From Tetrahymena thermophila SB210 (lineage: Eukaryota > Ciliophora > Oligohymenophorea > Hymenostomatida > Tetrahymenidae), in assembly GCF_000189635.1 (NCBI RefSeq), contig NW_002476245.1, positions 1 through 64,000 on the forward strand: a DNA stretch of 64,000 nt, given 5' to 3'. Both the position numbers and the translations under genes were made by a program. Under the pieces are notes generated by a model. That model was given only the letters and a program-made list of their open reading frames with translations. It did no database searches and had not been told where the DNA came from. Below, one piece after another: positions 24,328 to 36,826 of the stretch (position 1 is its first letter; each line of letters starts with the position of its first letter).

Positions 24328-27300
24328 TCAGCTTATGAAAATTGTATTTGCGTTAATTAAATGTTCTATTTCTTATCCTTCGGCAGAATCATTATTATTT
24401 GCTACTTATAAACCATTATTTTCCATTTCAATAGAAATTTACTCAGGTACAGCTGAAGAATTTTAGCTTTAGCTTTAGTTTTAACTTGTAGAAGCAGCAT
24501 TTTTATTTTGTAATTTATTTTATTTTTGCATTTCAATCAATGTAAAGGCATTATTATTAAGAGAAATTTTACAGTTAGGACATGTCACTGGGTTAAATTG
24601 TACTTTTACCCATTCTTCAAAACCTATTTAAAATATGTAAAATTACATGTATAAATAAATAAATATCAAGATAAACTAATTTTACAGTGCTAATGGAAAA
24701 TATGAGAACAAACAAGGACATAGAGAGGATCAGCTTATTTAAAGTCAACTAAACAAATAGAACATTCTGTATGATGGTACTAATTATCAGTATGATAAGA
24801 ACTCTTACTATGCAACTTTAAAAGCTTTTATTTTTCTAATCTTTTAATTATTTGCTTTATAGTAATATTATTGAGTTCTGTGTTATCTTCCCAATCAAGG
24901 AAATAAAGTGTATTAAACTTTACTCTAATGCAATAAAGAATCTATTATTATTTAAAATAGAGGTTTTATTTCATTCTAAAAATAAATAAACAAACGAACT
25001 ACCTTGTTTTTGAAGATCAGAAGAATGATCAATAAAAAGAAAATGCTAATTATAACTATTATGCAAATAACAACTATTAGTTGCTTGTCATGGTTAGTAA
25101 CTGGCATAAATGTGATTGATATTTTAGAAACATCTATCTAGGCTTTTTCCATAAATTATAAAACAAATCTAAACTTTCCTCCTCCAAACTTGATCCATTT
25201 TGTGGTAGATTAGTTCAGTGTCATTGGCATTTTCGTTAATTTACATGGCTCAGAATTACTTCTTTCACCTTGAATTTCAGATTCATAACTATGGCAGATT
25301 CCTACAGCTATTTAAGTTTTTTAAGAATAATTAAAATAATTAAAAAAATGAATTTATTACTTGCTTATAAACTATCTTTTCCTTAGATGAATCCTTCATC
25401 CAAATATATTTTAATTTCATAATCGAAGTCCTAATAAGATTTATCTGTGTTGACATACCAGCTGCAAACTTAAAATTGTTCCACTTAATCATACTCTGCT
25501 CCATCTCCATCTTGGGTTTTTATTTCTATTCCTTCTTTGTTATCTCCAAGCTACTTGCTGTCTTTTTTCTTTTGATTTTTATAAAATAAAAACTCTCCTC
25601 TATACTTGTTAATATTTTAGGAAAATGGACAGACTTTTTGATGTTTAATAACATTGCAATATTCATATTTTTGATAGTCTAGTAAAGTTTTGCTGCTTTC
25701 AGAAAAGTTTTAAATCATGAATTGCTGAAAATTTGTCATCGTAGGCTGTTTATAATTATTCAGTTTTTAGCACTTTCTTTCTATTGGGTTGAAAATACAG
25801 AATGGATGGTAGGAGCAACTATAGCAATCCTTGAATTTTGAGCAGAAGTTATTATATTCTAGTTCGCTTTATTTCTCAATACACTCGGTTGCTGTATTTT
25901 TTAATTCTTTTTCACTTTAGCTATCTGGAGAATTTTAATCATTATTTTAATTGTTTTATTAGTTTTCTTTATTTTTGTTAAATTGATTTTCTTTTGTTGC
26001 TTTATCTTTAGCATCATCTAATTTTCTTATTTTATTATTTGGAGAATCTCTGATATATAAGTTAAAAGACTATTAAGTTTTATTTGCTTAAGCAGCATAG
26101 TTTAGAGTCTCTTCTAAATTATTTTGATTTTCATAATTTTAAGAATTTTAGGAGATTTCAACTTCATAAATTTATTTGAGAGAATTTATTTTCAACTTGC
26201 GTCTCTATGTATTATCTTAGAATTCTTCTTATATGGTACCTTTTATGTAATTTTAGTTAGAATTTTTTTCTTCGCATTAGTATTAGCACACTGTTTAACC
26301 AAATTACTAATTCATGGTTTAATCTATTAATTTTATATTTTGTTCATTAGGTAAATAACTTTTTTGAAATTCTGTACAAGTTTAGCATTGAGGACCTTTA
26401 AGTTCTTAGCTAATACAATTATCTTACATATTTATTAGCTCAAAAGTACTATATTTAGCATATTAATCATAAATTCTTTAGCTATTATTATTTATTTTTA
26501 AGCACTGTTGTTAATTAATGTTTTTTGAATAAGTTGAAAATTCACAAGGAATACAACCATTGTAAGTGTAAGATGTGATAACATCTGTTTCGTCTATAAA
26601 TAATTAATTGTTAGGGAAACATATAGGTAGTAAATAAATAGCATGATTACTCGAGAAAATGATATAGCTTTTTGAAGTACTATCCTTTATATATTACAAA
26701 TCAACAATGTATTCTGAACTTTTTTCATTTTCTGATACTTTATTATATTCAATCTCTTCTTTAGCAAGTGTAAAATTTTTGAAATCGTCCGAATTTATCT
26801 AAAAATTTATTTGAATATCTACATTTTACTATATGATGCTATGTAATGGAGTTAGGTATTTTTAACTTTTTTAAAATTCTGAAAGTGAAATTATTGTTTG
26901 TATCTTTAATTTACTATTAACTAAGAATATCAAGTATTAAGCAGGTCTGAACTTATTTATTTTAGATTCACTCTAATCAGTGAATACTCGAAGAATAAAA
27001 TCATTTTGCTATTCATCAATTTAATTTGAAGTTGAATTTAAATCATTTTGAGTTTCTTATAATGTAGAGTTTTTTGGTGAGGTGGAAATAATTGCATCAT
27101 CTATAGATGTTACAAATTAAACTTTTTAAGAAAACTCAAGTAGTCTATATATACTTATTTAGCTCTGCTTCCTATTGAAAATAGTAATAATGTTTCTATT
27201 TATGCTAAAAATGTCAATTTTTGTATCTATTTTAGAAACAAAATGCATTATAGTTTTTTAGTAAAAGTTAATTTAGATTTCAAATATCCAAATTCCACTA

Positions 27301-28537
27301 TTTGTTACTAGGAATGCATTTACTGAGCCTCTTTATTTATTTAAAACTAACTATACATCAAGTATTTTATTTGTTTTCATATTGAAATTAATCTGAGATG
27401 TAGAAAATTGAATATCTGATTGCTAGCATTCAAAAGCATAAAAAGATTTCTCAGTATGTATGGATATGAAATGCAGATCTTCATCAGGCGATTAAGTAGG
27501 AACTATTAAAATTATAGACTTATTACTTTAATAAGAAATTGAACCAAATGTTAAAATTTTTCTTTTATCCTTTTAAGATTAAGATTGTTAAGTTGAGTTA
27601 TCTTCCCTTAAGACAGATTCTGGCTGAATATCTTAAGATGTAGTGTTTTCGTCAGACAAACTAGTTATAAAAAATAAAATTTTTTTAAAGAAAGTTTTTA
27701 AATTTTTTTACTTCCTTGTAAGATTATTATTGAGCTTGCTCAAGCTATTCTAATCTTCCATAATGTATAATGGATCTTTTGGTCTAAATATACCATCTTC
27801 CATTTATTGTAGACATTGCAGAAAAGTAGGAGTAATATAACAGGTCTGATATCCGCTTTAAGAAATTTTCAGTATATTCTATGTTGAAGAAATATAATCA
27901 GATATTCTAAGCTTATAATAGCCCTTATAATTAAATAATACAAAAAATTATTTTTTATCCACGAAATATGCTAAATTAATTATCTAAAATTTAAAATAAT
28001 ATGATATTTTCATTCTAAATTTTTTAAATTTAAGCATTTGAATTAACAAAAGCTGAAATAAAACTATTATTTAATTATCAATCAATTGACTACCTTTTCT
28101 GTAGCATTTTATGTATAATTAGTAGGCATTTAAACTTATTTGATGCCTTCAATCATGTCCTTGTTTAGTATAAAGAATAATTTGTTGTGGCATTCTAGGC
28201 TAGTATATGTACTATCTGCATGAATGAGACATTTTTTTAAAAGATTAGTTTAGTTAAAGTTTTAAGGAGTGCAAATTAAATCTTTGTCGAAGTCTTCTGA
28301 TTCTTCTATTAGCTTTAACTACTTGTTATAAGATGACAAACATTAATTTCTTGAAGGATAATACTTTTGCTCTATGCTATGGTAGTAAATAGTGTTGTTT
28401 GAATAAAATAATTAATCCGGACTTTTGAGATATATTTAATTGATTTGTATTGGTTTTATATCTACTTTTTCCTATCCAAAGATAAAGTTAGTATAAAAAA
28501 ATATAAGAAGCAATAAGCTATATGATAATGAATACAT
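24328..28537 (-). CDS. Secreted/transmembrane RING-H2 protein with PSI-like Cys-rich ectodomain
   Basis: Six exons: 28537-28094, 27983-27712, 27660-25361, 25307-25003, 24941-24686 and 24623-24328, giving 1290 residues. A hydrophobic signal peptide begins the protein (MYSLSYSLLLLIFF, residues 1-20). The lumenal or extracellular part is about 1050 residues. It contains a Cys-rich region (about 740-800) and a PSI-like cluster near 831-870 (CxxC with nearby Pro-Phe-Cys). One transmembrane helix lies at about 1080-1103. The cytosolic tail has a perfect RING-H2: Cys1167, Cys1170, Cys1185, His1187, His1190, Cys1193, Cys1207 and Cys1210. It is therefore likely a membrane E3 ubiquitin ligase. The layout recalls PA-TM-RING proteins, but I see no PA domain. 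The 767-residue third exon has no internal TGA. The intron inside the RING (24624-24685) restores the Cys1193 codon. Confidence 0.82.
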
Positions 28538-29353
28538 TTTATTTTCTAGCTCTATTCTTTTTTTGCTTTAAATAATTTTAAAATCTTTAAAAAATGCTTA
28601 ATATTTTATTCAATCTTCTGTTTATTATACTTTCGCTAATTAAAAATTTTAATTTCTTGATTGAGTTATTATCAAATAACTTTTTAAACATAATCTTTTT
28701 TATATAGAACTTTAATTTAATTATTAGGATCTTATTATTTTTTTAAATTGCTGCCATTTAGGATTGAAAAAAATAAATAAAACAAACTATTTATTAATAA
28801 TTAATTGTAAGGATAATTAATTCCTGATCTTTCTTCGTCTTATATTTTTTGATTACTAGAAGTGGTTATTATTTTAAAAGTGCAATAAAAAAGTGTATAA
28901 TTTTAAAATTAAGTATAACCTCAATGATAAAGAAAATAAAAGATTGATAATAAACCAAAATATATTTAAAAGTTTAGCATTCTTGCTTAATTAAAATCAT
29001 TTTATCACTGATTTACTCTAAAAATTAAAAATATTACTTAATTCTGTGAGGAGTTTTTAAATATCAACCAGGAGTTTTGCTTATTTGTAAACAAAATTGT
29101 AGATCAAAGATAGGTTATATTATATATATTTTAGAAAATTTAAATAGTTTATTTATTGTTAAATTGATTAGATAAAGTACAAATGCTGATGAAATAAAAT
29201 ACTTATCTTGAATGAATAAATATATATTACATTTTTATAATTTATTTTACAATTTATCTATTTACTATTTTTTAAAATTTTAATTAAAATTAAAACATAA
29301 ATCTAATGACAAGCAAGCTAAACTAATTAATTAATCAATTAAATATCGCTTAT
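28538..29353. other. Intergenic spacer
   Basis: AT-rich DNA holding the promoter of the TM-RING gene and the BBS1 3' UTR. No additional feature was seen. Confidence 0.6.
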
Positions 29354-31796
29354 TCATTCCCTTATTTCTGATAATGGTATTTGAATTATTGCTCCTATCA
29401 AAGGAATTTGTTTATTTTTTTCTGTGATGATCACTTTTATTTAATCAGAAGCACCGTTTTAATCTATACTTAAAATTTCAGTGCTAACTGGGAAGCTTAC
29501 ATGTGGCAATAAAAATGGAATATTGTTGACAGGTTTAACAATTTTGTATAATTTTTAATCGTACATGTAAGTCATTACAAGATTTTAAAGACTTTGATTT
29601 CCCAAATTTTCAATCTTCATTAAAATCTTAAAAACAGGTCCTAGTCCTTAAATATCAGCTTATATACGTAAGTTAGATGAAGTGTTAATATTTCCACTAT
29701 TAACGCCTATTTGGTTTTCTTCTAAAACTTTAAGATAGGATTAGGCTGTTTTTAATCTTAATTTCAGTAAATCTTTTTCTAGACATCTATAAATAGGAAC
29801 AGGATTATTTCTTTCTCTTTCAGTCTATTCCACAAATAAGTTAGTTCTTTTTATTTTTAATGGGCGTTCCTCTTCGTCATTATGCAAAGCATTTTAGCTC
29901 ATGAAGCTCTAATATTAAAAAAAAGTAAAAAACGAATTACTTTTTAAAGTTTTTTTAAGAAAATAAATAAAATTAAAATTAATTAAAGTAACATTTAAAA
30001 AATTTATATTAAAATTATTATTTTTATTTTTGAAATAAATTGAACCAAAGTCATGTTTGTTTGAATATATTGCTTGAATTCGTTGATTACAAATCTAAAA
30101 ACAAATCCAAAAATTAATAAAATATAATGACAACCAAAGTTAGGTTAATTTTAGAAAAAGTAATTAATTTCTAAAAAAGTAAATCTATAATAAAAAATCT
30201 TCATACTTAAAAACTGAATCCTCTTTGTAGAATTCTAATATCTATTCCTTTATTCTTTAAAATCATAATTAAAACACCGTCTTCTCTCCCAAACATACCG
30301 AACTTCATTCCTTAAATCATACCCTAATTTATTTTACAATTGATTACTATATTTTTATTGAATAAATTTTTATTTATAAAAATTCTTGTCAAAAAATGTT
30401 TTACCTCTATGTTTAAAATATGAACTAACTGCTTTCCTTCATAAATTCTCAGTTCTTAGTTTTCTAATCCCATTAAATAACCCTAAAACACATTTATTTA
30501 TGATATACTTTTAAATTAAATTTACTAATGCATTTTTAGCTGATCCTGCTTACATGCCTTCCAAAGCCACTATTCCTGAGTTAACTTTAAAGCTAAACTG
30601 TTTTGAACCCTAAAAAATATTTTAATAATGGTACCAAAAAAAATATGCTTACCTTATAATTGTAACAAGCAATAGTTTCATTCATAGTTCCAACTACTAT
30701 TGAATTATTGACAAGTATTGATTGAACAGGTTTAGATAATAGATCGATTATTATTGGCTCATGTTACCCATTTCTAATAAATTATATTTAATTATCTCTT
30801 GTTGTAATTATTATTCTATTATCGCCTTGTAATATGCCTGTACAGATAATAGATGTAGGAGCACTAGCTATTTCATACTAATTTTTAAGAGTAAAATATA
30901 ATCAATAAATAAATAAATATAAATCCTGATTCTTGATGAGCTTTAAAATATAATAAATAGATAAAATCAATTTAATAGTCATCATTATTATACTAAATTC
31001 TTTAAATGACTGTATATATAATAAATAGCTTACTGTTTTTTAAATCTACATACCAGCAGAGTCTAAGATATATAATTTTTTATTCTCAGTACCAATAACT
31101 AACTAAGATATTGCTGAATCACCCTCTTGGTAAGTATTTATTTTTGTTAAGCATGTAGGTGTATCAACTAAATTTAACATATCAATGCCTCCTGATAAAA
31201 ATTACTTAATTAATTCTTATTACTTAATAGCCTTAGTTTAAATTAAAACATCAAGAGCTTTTGATGATAAACTTATATTTTGTTCATTCCTCAATTTATT
31301 CCATTAATCTATCATTTTTAGTTAAACTTCTTTTGATCCTTCTTAAAATTACTACCAAACTTCTAATTCTTTAGGATGTATTTCGATTTTAGGGAGAGGG
31401 AATTTGTACCTTGGTTAGTTATTTTGATAAATAAATATATATCCATCAACAGCAAAACACAAGCATGGAATACCTTGACATAAACATATAAAAAAAAGAT
31501 TATAAAATTAATTGTTTGCTTATATTATTACCTGAAAATTAACTTTGTTCTGGATAAAAAGAGCTTACTGCAATAATTTACTCATTTACTTCAATTTAGA
31601 ATTCTACATTTATTCCTTTATATCCTAAAATTTTATTTGTTGCAAAATCCCCTACTATTAATCTGTTCTCTCCATCTCTTGTTAATGGAATTAAATCCAT
31701 ATTATTATTGAAGGCATTAATTTTTGCCACGGGATCCCTATAACCATTTAGCCAAGGGTTAGATTTATCAGTAAGTAATATCTTAGACTTAGACAT
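29354..31796 (-). CDS. BBS1: Bardet-Biedl syndrome 1 protein (BBSome subunit)
   Basis: Seven exons: 31796-31532, 31473-31034, 30877-30653, 30609-30526, 30482-30405, 30323-30207 and 29908-29354, giving 587 residues (human BBS1 is 593). BBS1 is the cargo-binding propeller subunit of the BBSome, which moves membrane proteins in and out of cilia with the IFT trains. Matches along the whole family are PWLNGYRDPVAKI at the start, the DGENRLIVGD block, IGTENKKLYILD, FGMFGREDGVLIM, and the C-terminal GAE-like domain starting near ADIQGLGPVFKI. Two splice choices were settled by alignment to the family: the donor at 31033 and the acceptor before the GMIQGMKFGMFG block. Its start faces IFT80 across 703 bp. 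Confidence 0.94.
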
Positions 31797-32499
31797 TAAT
31801 TATTTGTTTCGTGAATCTATTCAAAATTTATATAAAAAACTTTAATAATAAATTAAGATATTTAATTAATAACAAAGAAATAAATAAATAAATAAAGTAA
31901 AAGTTTTGTTATTTTCATTAAATAAATGTGAATAATTCCATAATTCTAAAAATTAAATATAAAATCAGTGAATTGAATTAATTAATTAATAAAAAAGTTT
32001 GAAATATAAAATATTTTTTGAAAATTTTTAATCTCAAATTAATTTGCTTCATTCTTGAAAAAAAGTTAGTTTTATTTTTTAATTATTTTATAAATAGTTT
32101 TATAGGATATAGTAAAATCTTAGAGAGATGGTTAGATTTTGTTAGATTTGGTAAGCAAATGATATTCAAAGATCAAAATCATTAGTTTTTAATTTAAATT
32201 TTCGAAAAAGTAAAAATTTAATTAATAAGGAGAATACAAGGGCAGATGAGGAGAATTTAATTTTTTATTATGAATTAGGTATTTATTTTAATTGATTTGT
32301 TTAATTTTTTGAAAAAATACTATTTATTCATTAAAAATAATTTGATAATTAAAAATACAACATTTTCAATTATAAAATAAAGTATTGATACTTAAATAAT
32401 CAAAAATTTCTTGAAAAAACAAAGAAATAAATAAAGAGGATTCGAAAAATAAGCTGATTTCCAACCATTAAAAATTGAATTTAAAGCACAAAATATAAA
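31797..32499. promoter_or_regulatory. Bidirectional spacer between BBS1 and IFT80
   Basis: This 703-bp AT-rich region separates the divergent start codons of two ciliary genes, so both promoters lie here. I looked for a palindromic RFX X-box (GTTGCC-like half-sites) and did not see a convincing one. No gene lies inside. Confidence 0.55.
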
Positions 32500-35400
32500 A
32501 TGAAGTTTAAGGTTAAGAAGAATGACATTTAAAAACATTCAGAAATAGTGAATGATATTGCCTGGACAATTAACAATGAGTTATATAGGTAATCAATCTA
32601 TCTATCTATTATCAATCAAATAATCTTTCTACTGAATATTTTGATTAACTATTAGCGATCTATATAATTTACAATATAACAAATATAATGAAATTATTTC
32701 TTTATCAAAAAATAGTATTTCTGATGATAACGTCATTTACAAATGGGATTGTAATACATTATAGGTAGACAATTAGCTTTTATTTATAGTTTCTCATTTT
32801 TAAATATATTATTAGCTAATTAGTTTCAAAATTAAGTATTTTTCATATTTTTAAAATAGAATGAAAAATTCTTTGAATTGGATAGTTTCCCAACCGCTAT
32901 TGATTGGATGCCAGCTGGTAATAAAGGATTTAATGAGACTGTTGCTATTGGATTTAGTGATGGAAGTTTTAAGTTGATTTCAAGACTAGGCAAGCTAGAA
33001 AAAGAATTCAAGCAAGCTCATAAAGATGCTGCTGTAAAATAAGCTTTTTTTATATAATAATGAGACTAAAAACTAACCCATACTTTATTTATAAGGCTAA
33101 TTTGGTTTTTAAATTTAAAATAATAATTTAGTGATAGCAATTATTTAAGTTTTAAAATAAATTTAGAGATAAATCAATAGATAAATATTGAAGCAAACAA
33201 ATCTTTAAATAGAAATATTAATTATTAAATAAGCAAAATATATAAAAAATTTAACAGTTAAATTTTTTAACAAAATATTTCAGCAAATAATTTTAAATAA
33301 ATATATTAATTTTATTCAAATAGCTTATTACTCTAAAATGGAACCATGATGGTAGTGAATTTGCTACTGGTGGAGAAGATGGTTCAATTAAGACTTGGAG
33401 CAAAACAGGTAATATTAGAAGTAATAGTTTAGCTCAAATTGATAAGCCAATTTATTGTTTATGCTGGAATCCTGACAGCAATGCTATTCTCTACTCTTCT
33501 GAAAAGAATATTTATGTTAAACCTCTTTAAGTAAATTAAAAAAAAAAAATAATTGCTTTATAAAGTTTTTATTCAAATAATAAATATAGCCAGGACAAAA
33601 AACTATTTCATGGAAAGCTCATGATGGTGTAGTTTTGAAAGCAGATTGGAACGCTTGCAATAATTTAATTCTAAGTGCCGGTGAAGACTGTAGATACAAA
33701 GTTTGGGATAGCTACGGAAGATGCCTCTTCAGCTCATCTCCATATGATTACGTCATTACCTCAATTGGATGGGCACCTAATGGCTTATACTTTGCTGTAG
33801 GTGCTTATAATATGTTCAAACTTTGTGATAAAACAGGGTACAAAATTTATATTTTATCTATTTTTAAATCGTTTTTATAAAACTCTTTTGAATTTAAATT
33901 AGTTGGACATACTCTTTTGATCGTACTGATTCTGGATCTTTACAATCAATCAAATGGTCTGCTGACAGCACTATTTGTGCTGCAGGTGGAGTAAACAAAT
34001 TATTTTATATATAAATAGTCTTAAAAAATAAAAATATTTTAATTTTTACAGGGTTTGGGACATGTACTTTTTGGATATGTTGTTGAAAGATCTTTAACTT
34101 ATGAAAACTTTGAAATTAATTTAATTGAAGACAACAAGATAACAGTTACAAATCTAATTCATGAAAATATTGAAGAACTTAACTTCACTGAAAGAGTTAT
34201 CAATCTCTCTATGGCTTATGCACATTTAATTGTTAATACACATTCTCAATGCTACATTTACTCATTCTAAGTAAATAAATAAATTCAAATAATTATCTAT
34301 AATCATATTAAATGAAAAATTATTTAAAATAGAACTGGAACACTCCATAAATATTTGATATTAAAGAAGCTGTTTCTTTAATTATTTAGTCACCACGTTA
34401 CTTCTGCTTGGTACAAGCAGTTTCTGGAATTGTTGTATACAATTATGAAGGTAAAAAGATTTCTAATCCTAAAATCTAAGGCATTAAATTCGAATTGCTT
34501 AACTCTTAGAAACTCTCTATTAGTCAGGATGTATTAGCTATTGTTGATGGTATTAAACCAAAAAATATTAGTTTTTATGATATTGCTTCAGGTAATAAAC
34601 TCAACTTCACTTTAGACCACTCTCTTGAAATACTTGAAATTCATTTGAATAACTCGGACTAAGCATCAGATAGAAAGATTGCTTTTATTGATTCTAATAG
34701 AGATTTTTATTTATCTCCCGTCCATAAAGTAAATAAATAAATAAATTCAGATTTTGAAATTGTCAAATTTAAACATTTACACAAAAATAAACAATAGAGA
34801 GATTTAATCAAACTTACTTCTATGGCAGATAGTTTCTTGTGGAATGATAAGCATGATATATTATCTTGCATAGCAGATGGAAGGCTTCAAACTTGGTACT
34901 ATCCTAATGCTATATATGTTGATAAAGATTTGATGGATCTCTGTAAGAATACAAAAGTAGATTGATTGATATTTATTCTTAAATTTGTTTTAAATATTTA
35001 TATATGAATAATAAAAAGGAAGCCGCAGAAATAGGTAGAATGAGCTAAATGATTAACTTCAATGGCTCTTAAGTAATTTTAAGAAGAAAAGATGGAGGAT
35101 TGATCACTCTAAATATTTCTCCTTATCCAAGCATATTGTTTGATTTCTGTGAAAAGAATAAATGGGAAAAGGCAATTAAGCTTTGCCGTTTTGTTAAAGA
35201 GTCCTCTTTGTGGGCTTGTTTGGCTGCTGTTTCTCTTCACTCACGTGAACTTAACACAGCTGAAATAGCTCTTGCATCAATTGAGGCTGCTGATAAAGTT
35301 AAATATATAGAGTATATTAATGAATTACCATCTGATGCATCTAAGTAAGCTGCCTTAAGTGTATACTTCCATAAGAATCGTAAGATTTCTAATATTCTAT

Positions 35401-35822
35401 CTTAAAATATTAAATTTAAAACTTAAAATATAGTTGAAGCAGAGTAGCTCTTGATTAAAAACAAGTTAATTTATAGAGCAATTAAACTTAATATTAAACT
35501 ATATAAGTAAGATTCATTTTTGGGAAATTATTTAGTAAAATGTAATTCGAATATATTAGATGGAATAGAGCCCTAGAATTAGCAGAATAAAATAATTAGT
35601 TTGTAGATATGGTATTAGGTTACAGAAAAAGATACCTTGAGTAAGTTAAAAAAGAAGAGACAGATAAGAAATTCTTGCAATTAAAGGTATAGCTATAACT
35701 TAAAAAATTTTAAATAAATTATATAAAATTGAAATTAATATATAAAGGTTGAAGTTAATTGGCCAGATATAAAAAGCAGAATAAAAGCAGAAAAAGAAAG
35801 AGAAGCAAAACAAAAAAGATGA
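32500..35822 (+). CDS. IFT80: Intraflagellar transport protein 80 (IFT-B subunit)
   Basis: Thirteen exons: 32500-32588, 32716-32764, 32860-33033, 33324-33530, 33590-33837, 33903-33990, 34052-34270, 34333-34728, 34798-34956, 35019-35379, 35434-35506, 35560-35686 and 35748-35822. They encode 754 residues (human 777). IFT80 is a WD-repeat subunit of the IFT-B complex that carries cargo to the ciliary tip. Diagnostic segments include [19 protein letters not shown], the [11 protein letters not shown] block, the [11 protein letters not shown] region, and the C-terminal helical part with LCRFVKE and WNRALELA. The protein ends in a KE-rich tail, as in other IFT80s. The second exon acceptor was chosen to give LYSISDDNV, matching the family pattern. 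All phases agree. Confidence 0.95.
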
Positions 35823-36522
35823 GATGAGAGAGGCATTTTAGCCAATTTAATAATTAATAATAATTAAATAATAACATCTAAAGATTTAATTAAATTATCA
35901 AAAGAAAGATATAAAAAAAGAAGACTTATTTTGGATTTGTTTACATCAAATACTATTAAAATTAAACTTAATTAATTTAAATATATTTTTCATTTACATT
36001 TAGCTAGCTATAATTGTATTTTATTTTAACAATTTAAGTAAGTTCTTCTAAAAATTAATTTTCATATCATTTAATTGCATAAGAGATTACAAAAGTTAAT
36101 TATATTAGGTGAAACTCACTCATTTTTGTTTTTGAATATTTCTCTATTATTTAACTTCAACTTTTAACATAACTTGAAATTAATTATAAGAATTTATTTT
36201 TTTTATTTTTAATAAATGTTTTTCTTAAAAAAAATAAATAAATAATATGCTTTAATTTATTGTTTTAATTTTAATTTGAAAATATTTTTTCAATTTTTTT
36301 TGTTAAAAATAAAATATTAATTTATGATTTAATTTAAATTTTTATTAAAAATAAGATAAATACTCTTATTAAATATTTCTATTTATTTTTACAGTTTATT
36401 TATTTATTTTAATTATTTTTCATAATTTTTAGATTTTCTGCTTTTCAAAATATATAATTAGTTAGTTTGCTAGTTTGCCAATTTTATTATAAATTAGTAA
36501 ATTTTATCATAATTAATTTTGC
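35823..36522. other. Convergent intergenic region
   Basis: AT-rich 700 bp between the convergent 3' ends of IFT80 and the Q/N-rich gene. No further feature was seen. Confidence 0.6.
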
Positions 36523-36795
36523 TCAAAACTTTTTACCAAAGATAAATTATTTTTAATTTAAAACTGTTGGAAAATAAGTTTAAGTAGCTGTTTAAAAGTC
36601 TAGATTTGCTTATTTAGTATTAGGACTACCTAAATAATTTACGGGAGTACCCAAATTAGAATTTGGTAACTTATTTTAAGGAATTGATGCTGTATTAGAA
36701 TTTTAAAAATGATTGAACCTAACATTTTGGTTCATTAATGTATTGTTAGAATAAATCTAGTTATTTTGAATAAACATTTACTATTAATGCTACTG

Positions 36796-36826
<31 letters not shown>

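Noticed and set aside
30878-31053. BBS1 donor at the first GT after the LDSAG codons
   Set aside because: It gives a TGA in the next exon. The donor at 31033 keeps the frame and aligns with the family.
32656-32764. Longer version of IFT80 exon 2 using the acceptor at 32655
   Set aside because: It is in frame but inserts about 20 residues absent from the family. The acceptor at 32715 gives the expected LYSISDDN sequence.
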